From positions 1 to 64,000 of the forward strand of contig NZ_PUAP01000050.1 of NCBI RefSeq assembly GCF_002947535.1: DNA of 64,000 nucleotides. Direction: 5' to 3'. Position 1 is the first letter of the stretch; each line of letters starts with the position of its first letter. This document shows positions 25,516 to 34,412 of the stretch, one piece after another. The notes under the pieces were generated by a model. It saw nothing but the letters and a program-made list of their open reading frames with translations, was not told the DNA's origin and ran no database searches. This stretch comes from Enterococcus mundtii. Its GTDB lineage: Bacteria; Bacillota; Bacilli; Lactobacillales; Enterococcaceae. The translations under genes were made by a program, and so were the position numbers.

Positions 25516-26349
25516 GTGCCCCCTAATAAGTTATTAGATCTTAGACAAAAAATTTCTAAAATGTTATTTGATGAAATAACAAATGAAAAAATAGAAGAGA
25601 TTGCTACTCTTTCAAGAAAGTTTTTAGATATTCAATCTGATAATGGTAATCTATTATTATCATTAGAAAAGGCAGGAATTTATGTTTTAGAGAAAAATGT
25701 TGGTGGGAAGGCAGATGCTTATAGTGCATGGTCAACACAAGATGTTCCGATCATTGTATTAGGTATAAAAAAATCAGCAGTGAGAAGAAATTTCGATTTG
25801 GCTCATGAATTAGGACATTTGTTACTACACCCACATGTTGACTTCTCTCTGTTAGAAAAAAATGAACGACAACAAGTAGAAAGAGAGGCAGATTATTTTG
25901 CTTCGTGCTTTTTATTGCCTTCACATATTATTCAAGAAGATTTAGAAAAAATAAAAAAGATTTCAAATCCAGATAGTTATATCTCTTTAAAAGCAAAATA
26001 TAATGTATCAATTCAAGCACTTGAAATGAGAGCTTACAAATTAGGGTTTCTTACACCAAAACAACATAGTTATTTTTATCGACAAATTTCTATAAAAAAT
26101 TACAGATTAGAAGAACCCTTGGATAGGGAGATTGTATTTAAGCGTCCCGGAAAAATCCGTAGTATTTTTAACTTGGTTCTAACGAATAAGTTAACTGATT
26201 TACCAAGTATTGAAAATAATTTTAGAGTTAATAGAATCTTATTAGAAGAAATGTTTTCAATTGAACCAGATTTCTTCGTTCCCTTTACAAAGGAAGAAAA
26301 CTTTACAGATTTAAATAATGTTTTGAAACTTAACTTTGATTCTGTATAG
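25516..26349 (+). CDS. ImmA/IrrE-family metallopeptidase, 3' part of a frameshifted gene
   Basis: The domain has the zinc motif HELGH in RNFDLAHELGHLLLHP and the downstream ligand region READYFASCFLLP, the hallmarks of ImmA/IrrE (COG2856) peptidases. These cleave or regulate repressor proteins in mobile elements and stress responses. The GTG given here lacks a good ribosome-binding site. The reading frame is open back to 25420 and meets the HTH frame at the A7 run, so this is most likely the C-terminal part of one protein. Residues after ~200 are an uncharacterised C-terminal domain. Confidence 0.75.
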   Translation: MPPNKLLDLRQKISKMLFDEITNEKIEEIATLSRKFLDIQSDNGNLLLSLEKAGIYVLEKNVGGKADAYSAWSTQDVPIIVLGIKKSAVRRNFDLAHELGHLLLHPHVDFSLLEKNERQQVEREADYFASCFLLPSHIIQEDLEKIKKISNPDSYISLKAKYNVSIQALEMRAYKLGFLTPKQHSYFYRQISIKNYRLEEPLDREIVFKRPGKIRSIFNLVLTNKLTDLPSIENNFRVNRILLEEMFSIEPDFFVPFTKEENFTDLNNVLKLNFDSV

Positions 26350-26433
26350 TTTATAAGTTTTATCAAAGTATATATTTGATTTGAGAAACTAAGGATCAAT
26401 TTGCAATAGGTAAAAAAGAATAATGAACGTAAC

Positions 26434-26454
26434 TGTGGTCAAACTGTGACCACA
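26434..26454. repeat. 8-bp inverted repeat carrying the island-end motif
   Basis: TGTGGTCA and TGACCACA are separated by five bases. The right part contains AAACTGTGACCA, which also occurs at 23139-23150 near the opposite end of the suspected island. Such repeats resemble arm-type integrase sites, though no integrase gene remains. Confidence 0.4.
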
Positions 26455-26464
26455 CCAAAAGAAG

Positions 26465-26507
26465 AACGCTAGAAGCCCCTATGTTATAGGATTTCTAGCG
26501 TTTTTCT
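26465..26507. terminator. terminator between the ImmA-like gene and guaA
   Basis: AACGCTAGAA and TTCTAGCGTT form a perfect 10-bp stem, followed by TTTTTC on the plus strand and preceded by A-rich sequence for guaA on the minus strand. Confidence 0.7.
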
Positions 26508-26509
26508 TA

Positions 26510-28075
26510 TTATTCCCACTCCACAGTTGCTGGTGGTTTAGAGGTAATATCGTACACGATACGGTTCACGTGTGCGACTTCATTGACGATGCGTACAGAG
26601 ATTTTTTGTAGCACATCCCATGGGATACGTGCAAAGTCAGCTGTCATGCCATCGATCGATGTGACCGCACGGATACCGACTGTGTAGTCATACGTACGAC
26701 CGTCACCCATGACACCAACAGAACGGATGCCAGGTAAGACGGTGAAGTATTGCCAGATGTCGCGGTCAAGACCGGCAGCGGCGATTTCTTCGCGTAAGAT
26801 CATATCTGATTCACGGACGATCTCCAATTTTTCTTCAGTGATCTCACCTAAGACACGGATACCAAGACCTGGTCCAGGGAAAGGCTGACGCCAAACGATT
26901 GAATCAGGCATACCAAGCTGTGTACCTAATTCGCGGACTTCGTCTTTGAATAATGTATTCAATGGTTCGATCAATTCAAATTGCATGTCCTCAGGCAAGC
27001 CACCTACGTTGTGGTGTGATTTGATTGTTTGGGCAGTTTCTGTTCCACTTTCGATCACGTCGGTGTACAGTGTTCCTTGGGCTAAGAAAGACACGCCTTC
27101 TTCGCCGGCAAGTTTCGTTGCTTCATCGTCAAATAAGTACACGAATTCGTTACCGATGATTTTACGTTTTTGTTCAGGATCAGAGACACCTGCAAGTTTA
27201 TTTAAGAAACGTTCTCTTGCATCTACTTTGATGATATTCAAGCCGAATTTTCCGCCTAAGCTCTCCATGACTTGATCCGCTTCGCCTTTACGCAATAGAC
27301 CATGGTCAACGAAAATCGATGTTAATTGATCACCGATCGCTTTTTGTAAAAGGACACCAACGACACTTGAATCCACTCCGCCAGATAAACCAAGTAAGAC
27401 TTTTTTATCGCCAACTTGTTCACGGATTTTTTCGATCTGCATGTCGATGAAATTGTTCATTGTCCAATTGCCTTCACAGTGACAGATGTCAAAAGCAAAA
27501 TGACGTAATAATTCGATTCCGTATTCTGAATGACGGACTTCTGCGTGGAATTGGATACCGTAGAAGTTACGTTCTTTGTCTTGGATCGATGCAATTGGGC
27601 AATCGCTACTTGTAGCAACAGTTTCAAAACCTTCTGGTACTTTGGTTACTAGATCCCCATGGCTCATCCAAACGGTTTGTTGTTTTGGTGTTTGGCTGAA
27701 TAGTGCTGCATCGTCGGCTGTTACTTCAAGCAATGCTTTGCCGTATTCACGGTTTTTCGCAGGCTCAACAGAACCGCCTAGTTTGTACGTGATCAATTGC
27801 ATACCATAACAAATACCCAACACTGGAATTCCTAAATTGAAGATTTCAGGATCAATGCCAAAAGCATTCTCATCATAGACACTGTTTGGTCCTCCAGAAA
27901 GGATGATCCCTTTCGGATTCATGGCTTTCACTTCTTCAGCTGTAATGCGGTGGCTCAATAATTCAGAAAAAACACCTAAATCACGGATGCGTCGTGTAAT
28001 CAATTGATTATATTGACTACCGTAATCTAGTACGATGATTTTTTCAACGTTTGTCATATCGGCAACGTTCGTCAC
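26510..28075 (-). CDS. guaA: GMP synthase (glutamine-hydrolysing)
   Basis: A 521-residue enzyme that aminates XMP to GMP with ATP and glutamine, last step of GMP synthesis. N-terminal class I glutamine amidotransferase ([12 protein letters not shown], nucleophile Cys in GICYGMQ, His/Glu in [12 protein letters not shown]), then the ATP-pyrophosphatase domain with the P-loop [10 protein letters not shown], and the dimerisation domain ending KPPATVEWE. The GTG start at 28075 has AGGGG 8 bases upstream; the internal ATG seven codons on has none. Its 3' end (VEWE-stop) is a well-known insertion site for genomic islands, and island-like debris lies just downstream. Confidence 0.97.
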   Translation of the reverse strand: MTNVADMTNVEKIIVLDYGSQYNQLITRRIRDLGVFSELLSHRITAEEVKAMNPKGIILSGGPNSVYDENAFGIDPEIFNLGIPVLGICYGMQLITYKLGGSVEPAKNREYGKALLEVTADDAALFSQTPKQQTVWMSHGDLVTKVPEGFETVATSSDCPIASIQDKERNFYGIQFHAEVRHSEYGIELLRHFAFDICHCEGNWTMNNFIDMQIEKIREQVGDKKVLLGLSGGVDSSVVGVLLQKAIGDQLTSIFVDHGLLRKGEADQVMESLGGKFGLNIIKVDARERFLNKLAGVSDPEQKRKIIGNEFVYLFDDEATKLAGEEGVSFLAQGTLYTDVIESGTETAQTIKSHHNVGGLPEDMQFELIEPLNTLFKDEVRELGTQLGMPDSIVWRQPFPGPGLGIRVLGEITEEKLEIVRESDMILREEIAAAGLDRDIWQYFTVLPGIRSVGVMGDGRTYDYTVGIRAVTSIDGMTADFARIPWDVLQKISVRIVNEVAHVNRIVYDITSKPPATVEWE

Positions 28076-28108
28076 ATTTATTACCCCTATCCCTTTAAAA
28101 TTTATCTC

Positions 28109-28127
28109 AAAATAGTTGAACTATTTT
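28109..28127 (-). promoter_or_regulatory. 9-bp inverted repeat upstream of guaA
   Basis: AAAATAGTT and AACTATTTT flank a single base, 34 bases before the guaA start. It might be an operator or simply AT-rich symmetry. Confidence 0.3.
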
Positions 28128-28133
28128 AAAATG

Positions 28134-29057
28134 CTAATATTTTCGCATGAAAATCGAATCAATAATATGATTTTCAGTTTTATGGAGAATTATATCGGCT
28201 CTTCCACGAGTAGGCAAGATATATTCGTTTAAATTCTTCAAATTCACATTTTTCCATACATCTCTTGCCATTTTAAACGCATCTTCACGATTGCCAATGG
28301 CAAATTGGTAGTAATAGTTTTGTGGATGTTGAAAAGCTGTATCAAGTAACGCGCCAAAGCGATCCAAATACCATTTTTCGATCAATTCAGAATCTGCATC
28401 AACGTAGACAGAGAAATCAAAAAAGTCACTGACGTAAATTTGCTGATTAGCTGGTAGTTGAAGCGTGTTGATTCCTTCGACAATCAAAATGTCCGGTTGT
28501 TGGATCAGTTCATATTCATCGGGAATAATATCATAGACATCGTGAGAGTAGACTGGAACTTTGGTTGTTTCTTGACCGGATTTCACTTGATTAAGAAAAT
28601 CGATCAACCTTTCCATGTCGTAGCTTTCCGGAAATCCTTTACGGTCCATGATACCACGTTCTTTTAAGACTTTATTCGGATATAAAAAACCATCTGTGGT
28701 GATCAACTGGACATTTCTTCGTTTGAATGTCCGAGACAAAATCATTTGCAATAAGCGTGCGGTGGTACTTTTACCAACTGCGACACTTCCGGCAATCCCA
28801 ATAATAAACGGTGGGACTTGAGTGTATTTATGAAGGAATAACCCTTTGCTCAGAGAGAGGGATTCAAACTCTTTCATATGCAGAAAAATCAAGTGTGCAA
28901 GTGGTACATAAATGTCGCGAACATCTTGCATGGAAATACGGTCATTCAAACTTTTTATACTATCTAGTTCATCTTGTGTCAATGGAGCTTGACCATTTCG
29001 GTAAAATTCGCGCCACTCTTCTCTTGCCACACGGTAATAATTCATTGGATCATTCAT
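28134..29057 (-). CDS. coaA: pantothenate kinase, type I
   Basis: A 307-residue kinase catalysing the first step of coenzyme A synthesis. P-loop GIAGSVAVGKSTTARLL (residues ~85-100), then the CoaA signatures LITTDGFLYPN, FPESYDMERLIDFL and DILIVEGINTLQ. The start at 29057 has AGGAGG 6 bases upstream; the longer frame to 29114 adds 19 unlikely residues. It is on the same strand as guaA and 58 bases upstream, so co-transcription is possible. Confidence 0.95.
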   Translation of the reverse strand: MNDPMNYYRVAREEWREFYRNGQAPLTQDELDSIKSLNDRISMQDVRDIYVPLAHLIFLHMKEFESLSLSKGLFLHKYTQVPPFIIGIAGSVAVGKSTTARLLQMILSRTFKRRNVQLITTDGFLYPNKVLKERGIMDRKGFPESYDMERLIDFLNQVKSGQETTKVPVYSHDVYDIIPDEYELIQQPDILIVEGINTLQLPANQQIYVSDFFDFSVYVDADSELIEKWYLDRFGALLDTAFQHPQNYYYQFAIGNREDAFKMARDVWKNVNLKNLNEYILPTRGRADIILHKTENHIIDSIFMRKY

Positions 29058-29435
29058 ACATAGCCTCCTGGATTCTCCCATCAATGGACCTATTTTAACA
29101 TAAATGCGTGTCAAACCCTACCACTTAGGCGAGAAACTAATTGGTTTTTTCTCAAATCAAAGGATGGGAGAATGAGGGTTCTTTCTTTTTTGATAACTGA
29201 AAAGAGGCAAGGAGAATAGAGGACTGTATAAGAAAAAAGTAACAGTTCAACTCAAAGTTAGCTGAAATGGCAGGAATAGAAGTAACATTCTGGGAAATAA
29301 AACGACACCCACCAAAATTTGAAGAACAAATTCAGTGGATGCCGCTTTACTTTTCGAGGATAACTCTCTCTATGTGATCTTTTATCGGTGTTGATTCACA
29401 ACATTGAAATACTTGTTTTATTTTGGTTTCAATAT
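29058..29435. other. intergenic region, no gene seen
   Basis: About 380 bases containing the coaA promoter side and the 3' flank of the LysR gene. No clear terminator hairpin with a T-run and no coding frame with a ribosome-binding site was found. Confidence 0.4.
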
Positions 29436-30356
29436 TCATCGTTTTGGCAAGTAATAGGTGCCAGTATCAGCAGCGCTCATCACTTGCGTAGTGTGACATG
29501 TTTGATTAAAAATCGCTTGGATTTCTTTTTCAGCTTCTGGATAGAAGTAAAAGTTTTCTGATTCTCTGTTCTTATAAAGATAAAAATGAATGGTTGGAAA
29601 TGTTGGTAGAGAGACAAAACAAACAGGTTCAATAGCTAAAAGTTCTTGCGCAAAGGTATTGGCTAATAGCATTCCTTTTCCTTCTGTAATCATTTTCATT
29701 GCTCCTAAACTATCTGGACAAACAACATATTTTGGTTCGTTGGTCAGCTGTTTGGCTACTTTTTTCGTAATCACTTGATGTTCTACGTGGTCGAGTAAAA
29801 AGATAAAAGGTAACTCTTCCAGTGCTTCCGCGGATAATATAGCACCTGGTTTTACAAAGTAGCTACTGACTGCTACTTTAAGTTCCAAAGTGGCTAACCT
29901 TGTTTGAATAAATTTGGGGTGATCTAAGGTAGCAGAAGTAATGGCAAAGTCGATTTCTTTCTGGCTTAGTTTATTTAGCAGATCCAATGAAGGAATATAA
30001 CGGTAGTCGATCGTAAAGTTTTGATGCCGGATTGGATATTTGTTTGCTTCAAAGATAAACGAAGCATCGCTTGTACCGACACGCAAAGCAGGATAGTCTA
30101 CTGATTCATTTAATGAGATATTCAATTTCTTCGCTTCCGTCAAAATCAATTCTACGGAAGGAAGGATTGATTTTCCATGGGTACTCAATATGATCTTTTT
30201 CCCGTGACGTTCAAACAAATCTGTCCCGATTTCTTGTTCTAAACTTTTTAAAGAACTACTTAACGAAGAAATACTAACATGTAGCTCTTTTGAAGCTTGC
30301 GAGAGGCTGTTGAAACGGGCAATCATATAGAAATATTCTAATTTTTCGATCGACAT
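29436..30356 (-). CDS. LysR-family transcriptional regulator
   Basis: A 306-residue LysR-type regulator. The N-terminal winged HTH is clear (MSIEKLEYFYMIARFNSLSQ, ASKELHVSISSLSSSLKSLE, IGTDLFERHGKKIILSTHG; residues ~1-65) and is followed by a periplasmic-binding-protein-like effector domain. No neighbouring divergent gene suggests its target: the upstream flank is occupied by an IS200/IS605-type element, which may have separated it from its partner. Confidence 0.88.
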   Translation of the reverse strand: MSIEKLEYFYMIARFNSLSQASKELHVSISSLSSSLKSLEQEIGTDLFERHGKKIILSTHGKSILPSVELILTEAKKLNISLNESVDYPALRVGTSDASFIFEANKYPIRHQNFTIDYRYIPSLDLLNKLSQKEIDFAITSATLDHPKFIQTRLATLELKVAVSSYFVKPGAILSAEALEELPFIFLLDHVEHQVITKKVAKQLTNEPKYVVCPDSLGAMKMITEGKGMLLANTFAQELLAIEPVCFVSLPTFPTIHFYLYKNRESENFYFYPEAEKEIQAIFNQTCHTTQVMSAADTGTYYLPKR

Positions 30357-30907
30357 ACAGCTATGCCTCCTTTATCATTTTATTCTCCTTTTAAATGTCT
30401 CATGGGCCTCTTAAAAAAACAATAGTTATCGTGAAGCACACATAGAGATTAAACAATCCTTAATAAATGTGAAACGAATCACTATTACTTTTAATAGGAA
30501 ATGTAGCATGACAGTTTTATCAGTCGCTAGTTGATTTTTATGCGAGTCAATGATTCATAGACTCTTGATCGAAGGCTAGTGATTGATAGGTTGCAATAGA
30601 TGAAGCGAATCTCAACTAGGAAAGGAAATCAATACACCTAAGAAAGCAAAAAAATGCGGAATAAGATACACTTACTTAAAGCGGTTTACTACTGATTTTT
30701 TGGTGGCGTGAGGTTTGCTGATAACATAAAAAAGCCTCCTTAATACATAAAGGGCGACGTACTCAAATAAATATTGGTAAGTGTAATTTGCAATTGTAAG
30801 GCGGAATTGTAATCACGTTAATTGAGCTTTGGGTTTCTCGTTTTTTAATTGTCTTTTTTTCGTAATTGTAATTGTCATACATACGAAAAAGATGGTATGA
30901 TTTTGTT
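30357..30907 (+). other. intergenic region including the left end of an IS200/IS605-type element
   Basis: No gene seen. The last ~150 bases contain several copies of AATTGTAA/TAATTGT and an imperfect hairpin CATAC...GTATG at about 30879-30899 just before tnpA, as expected near the left end. The exact left boundary could not be placed. Confidence 0.4.
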
Positions 30908-31180
30908 ATGGAAGACTATCGCCGAACCAAAACAACCGTAAGCCTAATCAACTATCACTTCGTTTTTTGCCCTCGATACCGTAGAAAGATCTTTCTAAAT
31001 CAAAAATTAGATAAGCGATTTAAAGAGTTGATCAATCAAATTGCTGAAAATCAAGAATTTTGCGTGATGAATTCTCAGAGCTAAAAGCTATGCCTAGCCT
31101 GTGGACACGCAGTTATTTCGTATGTATCTAGTCAAACAATCAAACGATATGTTGAAAATCAACGAAAGAGGTGAACATTT
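30908..31180 (+). pseudogene. tnpA: IS200-type TnpA (Y1 transposase) with internal deletion
   Basis: The N-terminus (TVSLINYHFVFCPRYRRKIF) is typical of IS200/IS605 TnpA. After about 54 residues the sequence jumps to a C-terminal stretch ELKAMPSLWTRSYFV and, after a frameshift, VSSQTIKRYVENQRKR. The middle part with the HUH metal motif (usually DHVH) is gone, so the protein cannot cut DNA. Total length left is about 273 bases against roughly 450 for an intact gene. The element could move only if a related TnpA acted in trans. Confidence 0.85.
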
Positions 31181-31181
31181 C

Positions 31182-32258
31182 ATGACTCAATCCATGACAG
31201 TGAAAATAAAACTGGAACCGACGAAATCAGATAGAGAGTTAATACGCTCTTCTTCTTTGGTCTATATTGCGACAGTTAATTCTCTTGTTTCAGAAATGGT
31301 GAGTAATGAAAAAATCACCAAAAAGTCATCTAAAGACATAAATGTGTCCCTCAATAGTGCTGTTAAAAATCAAGCGATTCGTGATGCTAAATCTGTTTAT
31401 CAAAAAGCAAAGAAAAGCAAACTTAAAAAGATTCCTGTATTGAAAAAACCAGTTATTATATGGAATAATCAAAACTTCACTGTTTGTCCGTCGAGTATTC
31501 GTATGCCTTTTTTGATTAGTGGTAAATCTAAAAAAATTGAAATTCCCGCAAACATCTCAGAGTATGAACGTTCGTTGTTAAATCAAGCGAGTAAAGTCGG
31601 TACACTAAGAATCACTAAAAAAGGGAAGAAGTATATAGCCCAAATTTCGATTGAAATTTCAGAAAGAATAACGACATCTGTTAAAACAATGGGTGTAGAT
31701 TTAGGGATAAAAATACCTGCGGTATGTTGCACAGACGAAAATGAAGTTAAGTTTGCTGGTAATGGCCGAATGAACAAATATGTTCGTCGTTATCATAACT
31801 CCCGTAGGAAAGAATTAGGTGATACTAAAAAGCTGAATGCCATAAAAAAATCTAAAGATAAAGAACAACGTTGGATGAAAGACCAAGACCATAAAATTAG
31901 TCGTGAAATCATAGATTTTGCTATCAACTACAATGTGGGAGTTATTCGCTTAGAAAAACTGGCGAATATTCGCAAGCAGACAAGAAAAAGTCGTAAAAAC
32001 AACCATTCTTTAAGTAATTGGTCATTCTATCGTTTAGCTTCTTATATCGAATACAAAGCAAATTTAGTAGGTATCAAAGTTGAATATGTTAATCCCGCCT
32101 ATACAAGTCAGAGGTGTCCAGATTGCGGACATAACCATCATGCAAAAGACCGTAGGTATCATTGCACTAATTGTGGCTATGTTGGGCATCGTGATGTTGT
32201 CGGTGCTAAAAATATTATTTATGCACCTGTACTTGATGGTAAAAGTCAAGTAGCCTAA
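31182..32258 (+). CDS. tnpB: TnpB RNA-guided nuclease of an IS200/IS605-type element
   Basis: A 358-residue TnpB that appears intact. The RuvC-like triad is present: Asp173 in MGVDLGIK, Glu258 in VIRLEKLAN and Asp338 in GHRDVVGAKNI. The zinc ribbon Cys312-x2-Cys315 ... Cys328-x2-Cys331 (CPDCG, CTNCG) lies between the last two. The start at 31182 has AGAGGTG 8 bases upstream; the longer frame lies in tnpA debris. TnpB proteins are known to cut DNA next to a TAM using a right-end RNA, which helps the element persist. With tnpA broken, this gene has outlived its transposase. Confidence 0.9.
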   Translation: MTQSMTVKIKLEPTKSDRELIRSSSLVYIATVNSLVSEMVSNEKITKKSSKDINVSLNSAVKNQAIRDAKSVYQKAKKSKLKKIPVLKKPVIIWNNQNFTVCPSSIRMPFLISGKSKKIEIPANISEYERSLLNQASKVGTLRITKKGKKYIAQISIEISERITTSVKTMGVDLGIKIPAVCCTDENEVKFAGNGRMNKYVRRYHNSRRKELGDTKKLNAIKKSKDKEQRWMKDQDHKISREIIDFAINYNVGVIRLEKLANIRKQTRKSRKNNHSLSNWSFYRLASYIEYKANLVGIKVEYVNPAYTSQRCPDCGHNHHAKDRRYHCTNCGYVGHRDVVGAKNIIYAPVLDGKSQVA

Positions 32259-32412
32259 ACAGCTATATGCTCTGGTTTAGGATGGGGTATTGGCATGCCC
32301 TTAGCTTTGGGCTAGTACAAAACAGAAATGGACAGCGTACGGTTTAGCACCAAAGAATCCCACCTCAATTCCGAAGGAATGAGGCTTGCGAAATAACTCG
32401 TGGGAGTGTCAA
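32259..32412 (+). ncRNA. probable omegaRNA scaffold / right end of the TnpB element
   Basis: Downstream of tnpB the sequence is rich in hairpins: TTAGC/GGGCTAG region near 32299-32315, an inner stem CCTCAATTCC/GGAATGAGG (32363-32384) and an outer stem CCCAC/GTGGG (32359-32404). It ends in GTGGGAGTGTCAA, which I recognise as the usual right-end sequence of such elements. By analogy with known omegaRNAs, the bases after about 32412 would be the guide. Boundaries are inferred. Confidence 0.55.
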
Positions 32413-32815
32413 TCGTTACTGTCTCTCGACATTTCCGAGCGATAACCTATGTTCTTCAGAGTAACCTCACCTAATATGATTATTTTTTCAATCACATCAT
32501 AAAGGTCAGCGGAAGTAAGAGTCAATAATACTCATTCTTTTAATCAAGTGATCATCTCGCGGTTTGTCATCATAAAGGCGATAATATCAAGGGTTATGCT
32601 CGTCCTATTCACCCTGTTCCTACTTTCACGAAACAGATTACGCAAATACCGAAAAAGGGTAAATAGAGATATTCTAAGGAATGCGATTTTTTCTTTTGTA
32701 TTGCATTAAATAGCTTCATTCGGTAAAAGAAAACCGAAGACATACAGTTTCACTTGCACCTTCTCATGGAACACGTTAGACTATGAACAACTAACAGATA
32801 AGAAGGATGGAAACT
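32413..32815 (+). other. intergenic region right of the TnpB element
   Basis: About 400 bases. The first 16-20 bases are the predicted guide of the omegaRNA. Short open stretches exist on both strands (for example minus strand ending about 32545) but have no ribosome-binding site or recognisable motif. The last ~60 bases should carry the promoter of the methyltransferase gene. Confidence 0.4.
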
Positions 32816-33421
32816 ATGACGAATCATTATTATTCCGAACACCCAGAGACTGCTCATGAGTTTGACGAATGGTCATTTGAGCTAAGAGGAAAAACCTTTC
32901 AGTTCGTGACGGACTCCGGCGTGTTTTCACGTGAAACAGTCGATTATGGCTCACGTGTATTGATCAATGCCTTTGAATGGGCACAGTTACCAGAAGGCAA
33001 AATTTTGGATGTTGGCTGTGGCTATGGTCCGATTGGGCTTTCTCTTGCCTATGCGAGTGAGCGTTTTGTTGAAATGGTAGACATCAACGCCAGAGCGGTT
33101 GATTTAGCCCAAGGAAATGCGAAGCGAAATCAAATCAAAAATGTAGCGATTCACCAGTCAAACATTTATGAAGAGGTGCCAGAAACAGACTACGCTGCGA
33201 TCGTCAGCAATCCGCCAATCCGTGCAGGCAAAAAAGTCGTACATGAAATCTTGACGGGTGCGTATCCTCGTTTACGTACGGGCGGTACTTTAACGATCGT
33301 CATTCAGAAAAAACAAGGTGCACCTAGCGCACAAAAGAAAATGCAAGAAACATTTGGGAATGCAGAAATCGTGATCAAAGATAAAGGCTATTATATTATC
33401 CGAAGTGTAAAAGAAGATTGA
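32816..33421 (+). CDS. class I SAM-dependent methyltransferase, RsmC/YbxB-like
   Basis: A 201-residue methyltransferase. SAM-binding motif I ILDVGCGYGPIG (residues ~60-72), acidic loop VDINARAVDLA, and the catalytic VSNPPIRAGKK (motif IV NPP[FYI]), the pattern of RsmC-type enzymes that methylate guanine N2 in 16S rRNA. It corresponds in length to the single-domain B. subtilis YbxB. The start at 32816 has AAGGA 8 bases away; the ATG at 32807 would sit on top of that site. Single gene with its own terminator. Confidence 0.85.
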   Translation: MTNHYYSEHPETAHEFDEWSFELRGKTFQFVTDSGVFSRETVDYGSRVLINAFEWAQLPEGKILDVGCGYGPIGLSLAYASERFVEMVDINARAVDLAQGNAKRNQIKNVAIHQSNIYEEVPETDYAAIVSNPPIRAGKKVVHEILTGAYPRLRTGGTLTIVIQKKQGAPSAQKKMQETFGNAEIVIKDKGYYIIRSVKED

Positions 33422-33446
33422 ACATAATCGAATGAAAATAACGAAG

Positions 33447-33484
33447 CAGTCGAAGAAATAAGTAAGATTTCTTTGACTGTTTTT
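33447..33484 (+). terminator. intrinsic terminator
   Basis: CAGTCGAAGAAAT and ATTTCTTTGACTG pair with one mismatch over 7 bases, followed by TTTTTG, 26 bases after the methyltransferase stop. Confidence 0.75.
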
Positions 33485-33827
33485 GTTTGTTCACATATGA
33501 AGAGGGGAACTGGATAGGTAAGATAAACGGCAGAATAAACAAAGTGAAAATTGCAAAAGACAAGAAACGAAAAATAAAAAAATTTGAAATAAAATAACTT
33601 GTTTCTGATTTTTTGTTGTTTTAAAATAAAATTGATTTAATAGATATACAAGCAATTTTTATTTTGTTTTAAATAACGTTGGATAGTTCTGTTGGAAGCA
33701 GGTGTATGGTTATCGATATAGCATAAACAGATAGGAGAACTAGACAGGAAATAAAATATTTTATGTTAACCATTTGTTGAGAGTTACAGCGAGAAGTTAT
33801 TTAAGAAGTAGCGGAGGAGGAAAGAGG
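33485..33827 (+). other. AT-rich leader of the three-paralogue operon
   Basis: About 340 very AT-rich bases without a gene. An imperfect inverted repeat (TTTAAAATAAAATTG against CAATTTTTATTTTGTTTTAAA) lies at about 33619-33677. The promoter of the operon must be here but no convincing -35/-10 pair was found. Confidence 0.35.
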
Positions 33828-34412
33828 ATGGAGTTTTTTAACAAAGAAGAAATGGAGAAACTTATATATAAATGGAGCAATAGAATGGGGAAGTACAAAA
33901 TACTATATTTGGATCATGCTTTTTTTCGTACAACAGACTATCAAGAGGAACAGAGCCATAAACAAGCAATTTTGCAATTTTTAAATAATAAGGATCATCA
34001 TTTCAACAAAAAAGACAGCAGCTCAATAGAGAATATCATTTTTAGCGAACTTTTATCGTTTGATCACCTAGAGCAGTACCCGATTTTAGTCAATCCTGCG
34101 TTGATGCGAGGATCAAATCTTAGCTATAGCGATTTTTTTGCTGATTATGGACATTATACCCATGCTTTTCTTTATGGTAGGGAAGATCATTCTAGTGCAG
34201 AGAAGGATTTTTATCGCTTAAATAAAGAATTATTTCCAGAGCAAGAGCGTTTAGTTATTAAAGAATGGAATGATGACTGGTCGACATTTTTTCGTATGGG
34301 TAGAAGGCATAAAGGAAACCGCTTATTCACAGTATACGATCCACAACAAAAACGTATAACTGTTATTTACATACCACTAGTAGAGGAGGAACCATATGAA
34401 ATTATTGGATAA
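33828..34412 (+). CDS. tandem paralogue 1, uncharacterised family
   Basis: A 194-residue soluble protein, no signal peptide or membrane span. The start at 33828 has AGGAGG 7 bases upstream. It shares three blocks with the next two genes: LDHAFFRTTDYQEEQSHKQA (residues ~21-40), a central NPALMRGSNLSYSDFFADY, and a C-terminal IKEWNDDWSTFFRMGRRHKG then FTVYDPQQKRITVIY. It is the most diverged of the three. It overlaps gene 2 by 17 bases. I do not recognise the family; tandem copies of small soluble proteins are common among immunity proteins, but no toxin is adjacent. Confidence 0.75.
   Translation: MEFFNKEEMEKLIYKWSNRMGKYKILYLDHAFFRTTDYQEEQSHKQAILQFLNNKDHHFNKKDSSSIENIIFSELLSFDHLEQYPILVNPALMRGSNLSYSDFFADYGHYTHAFLYGREDHSSAEKDFYRLNKELFPEQERLVIKEWNDDWSTFFRMGRRHKGNRLFTVYDPQQKRITVIYIPLVEEEPYEIIG

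Noticed and set aside
32545-32720. Open stretches on both strands right of the TnpB element
   Set aside because: Both strands stay open for about 50 codons but lack starts with ribosome-binding sites and any recognisable motif.
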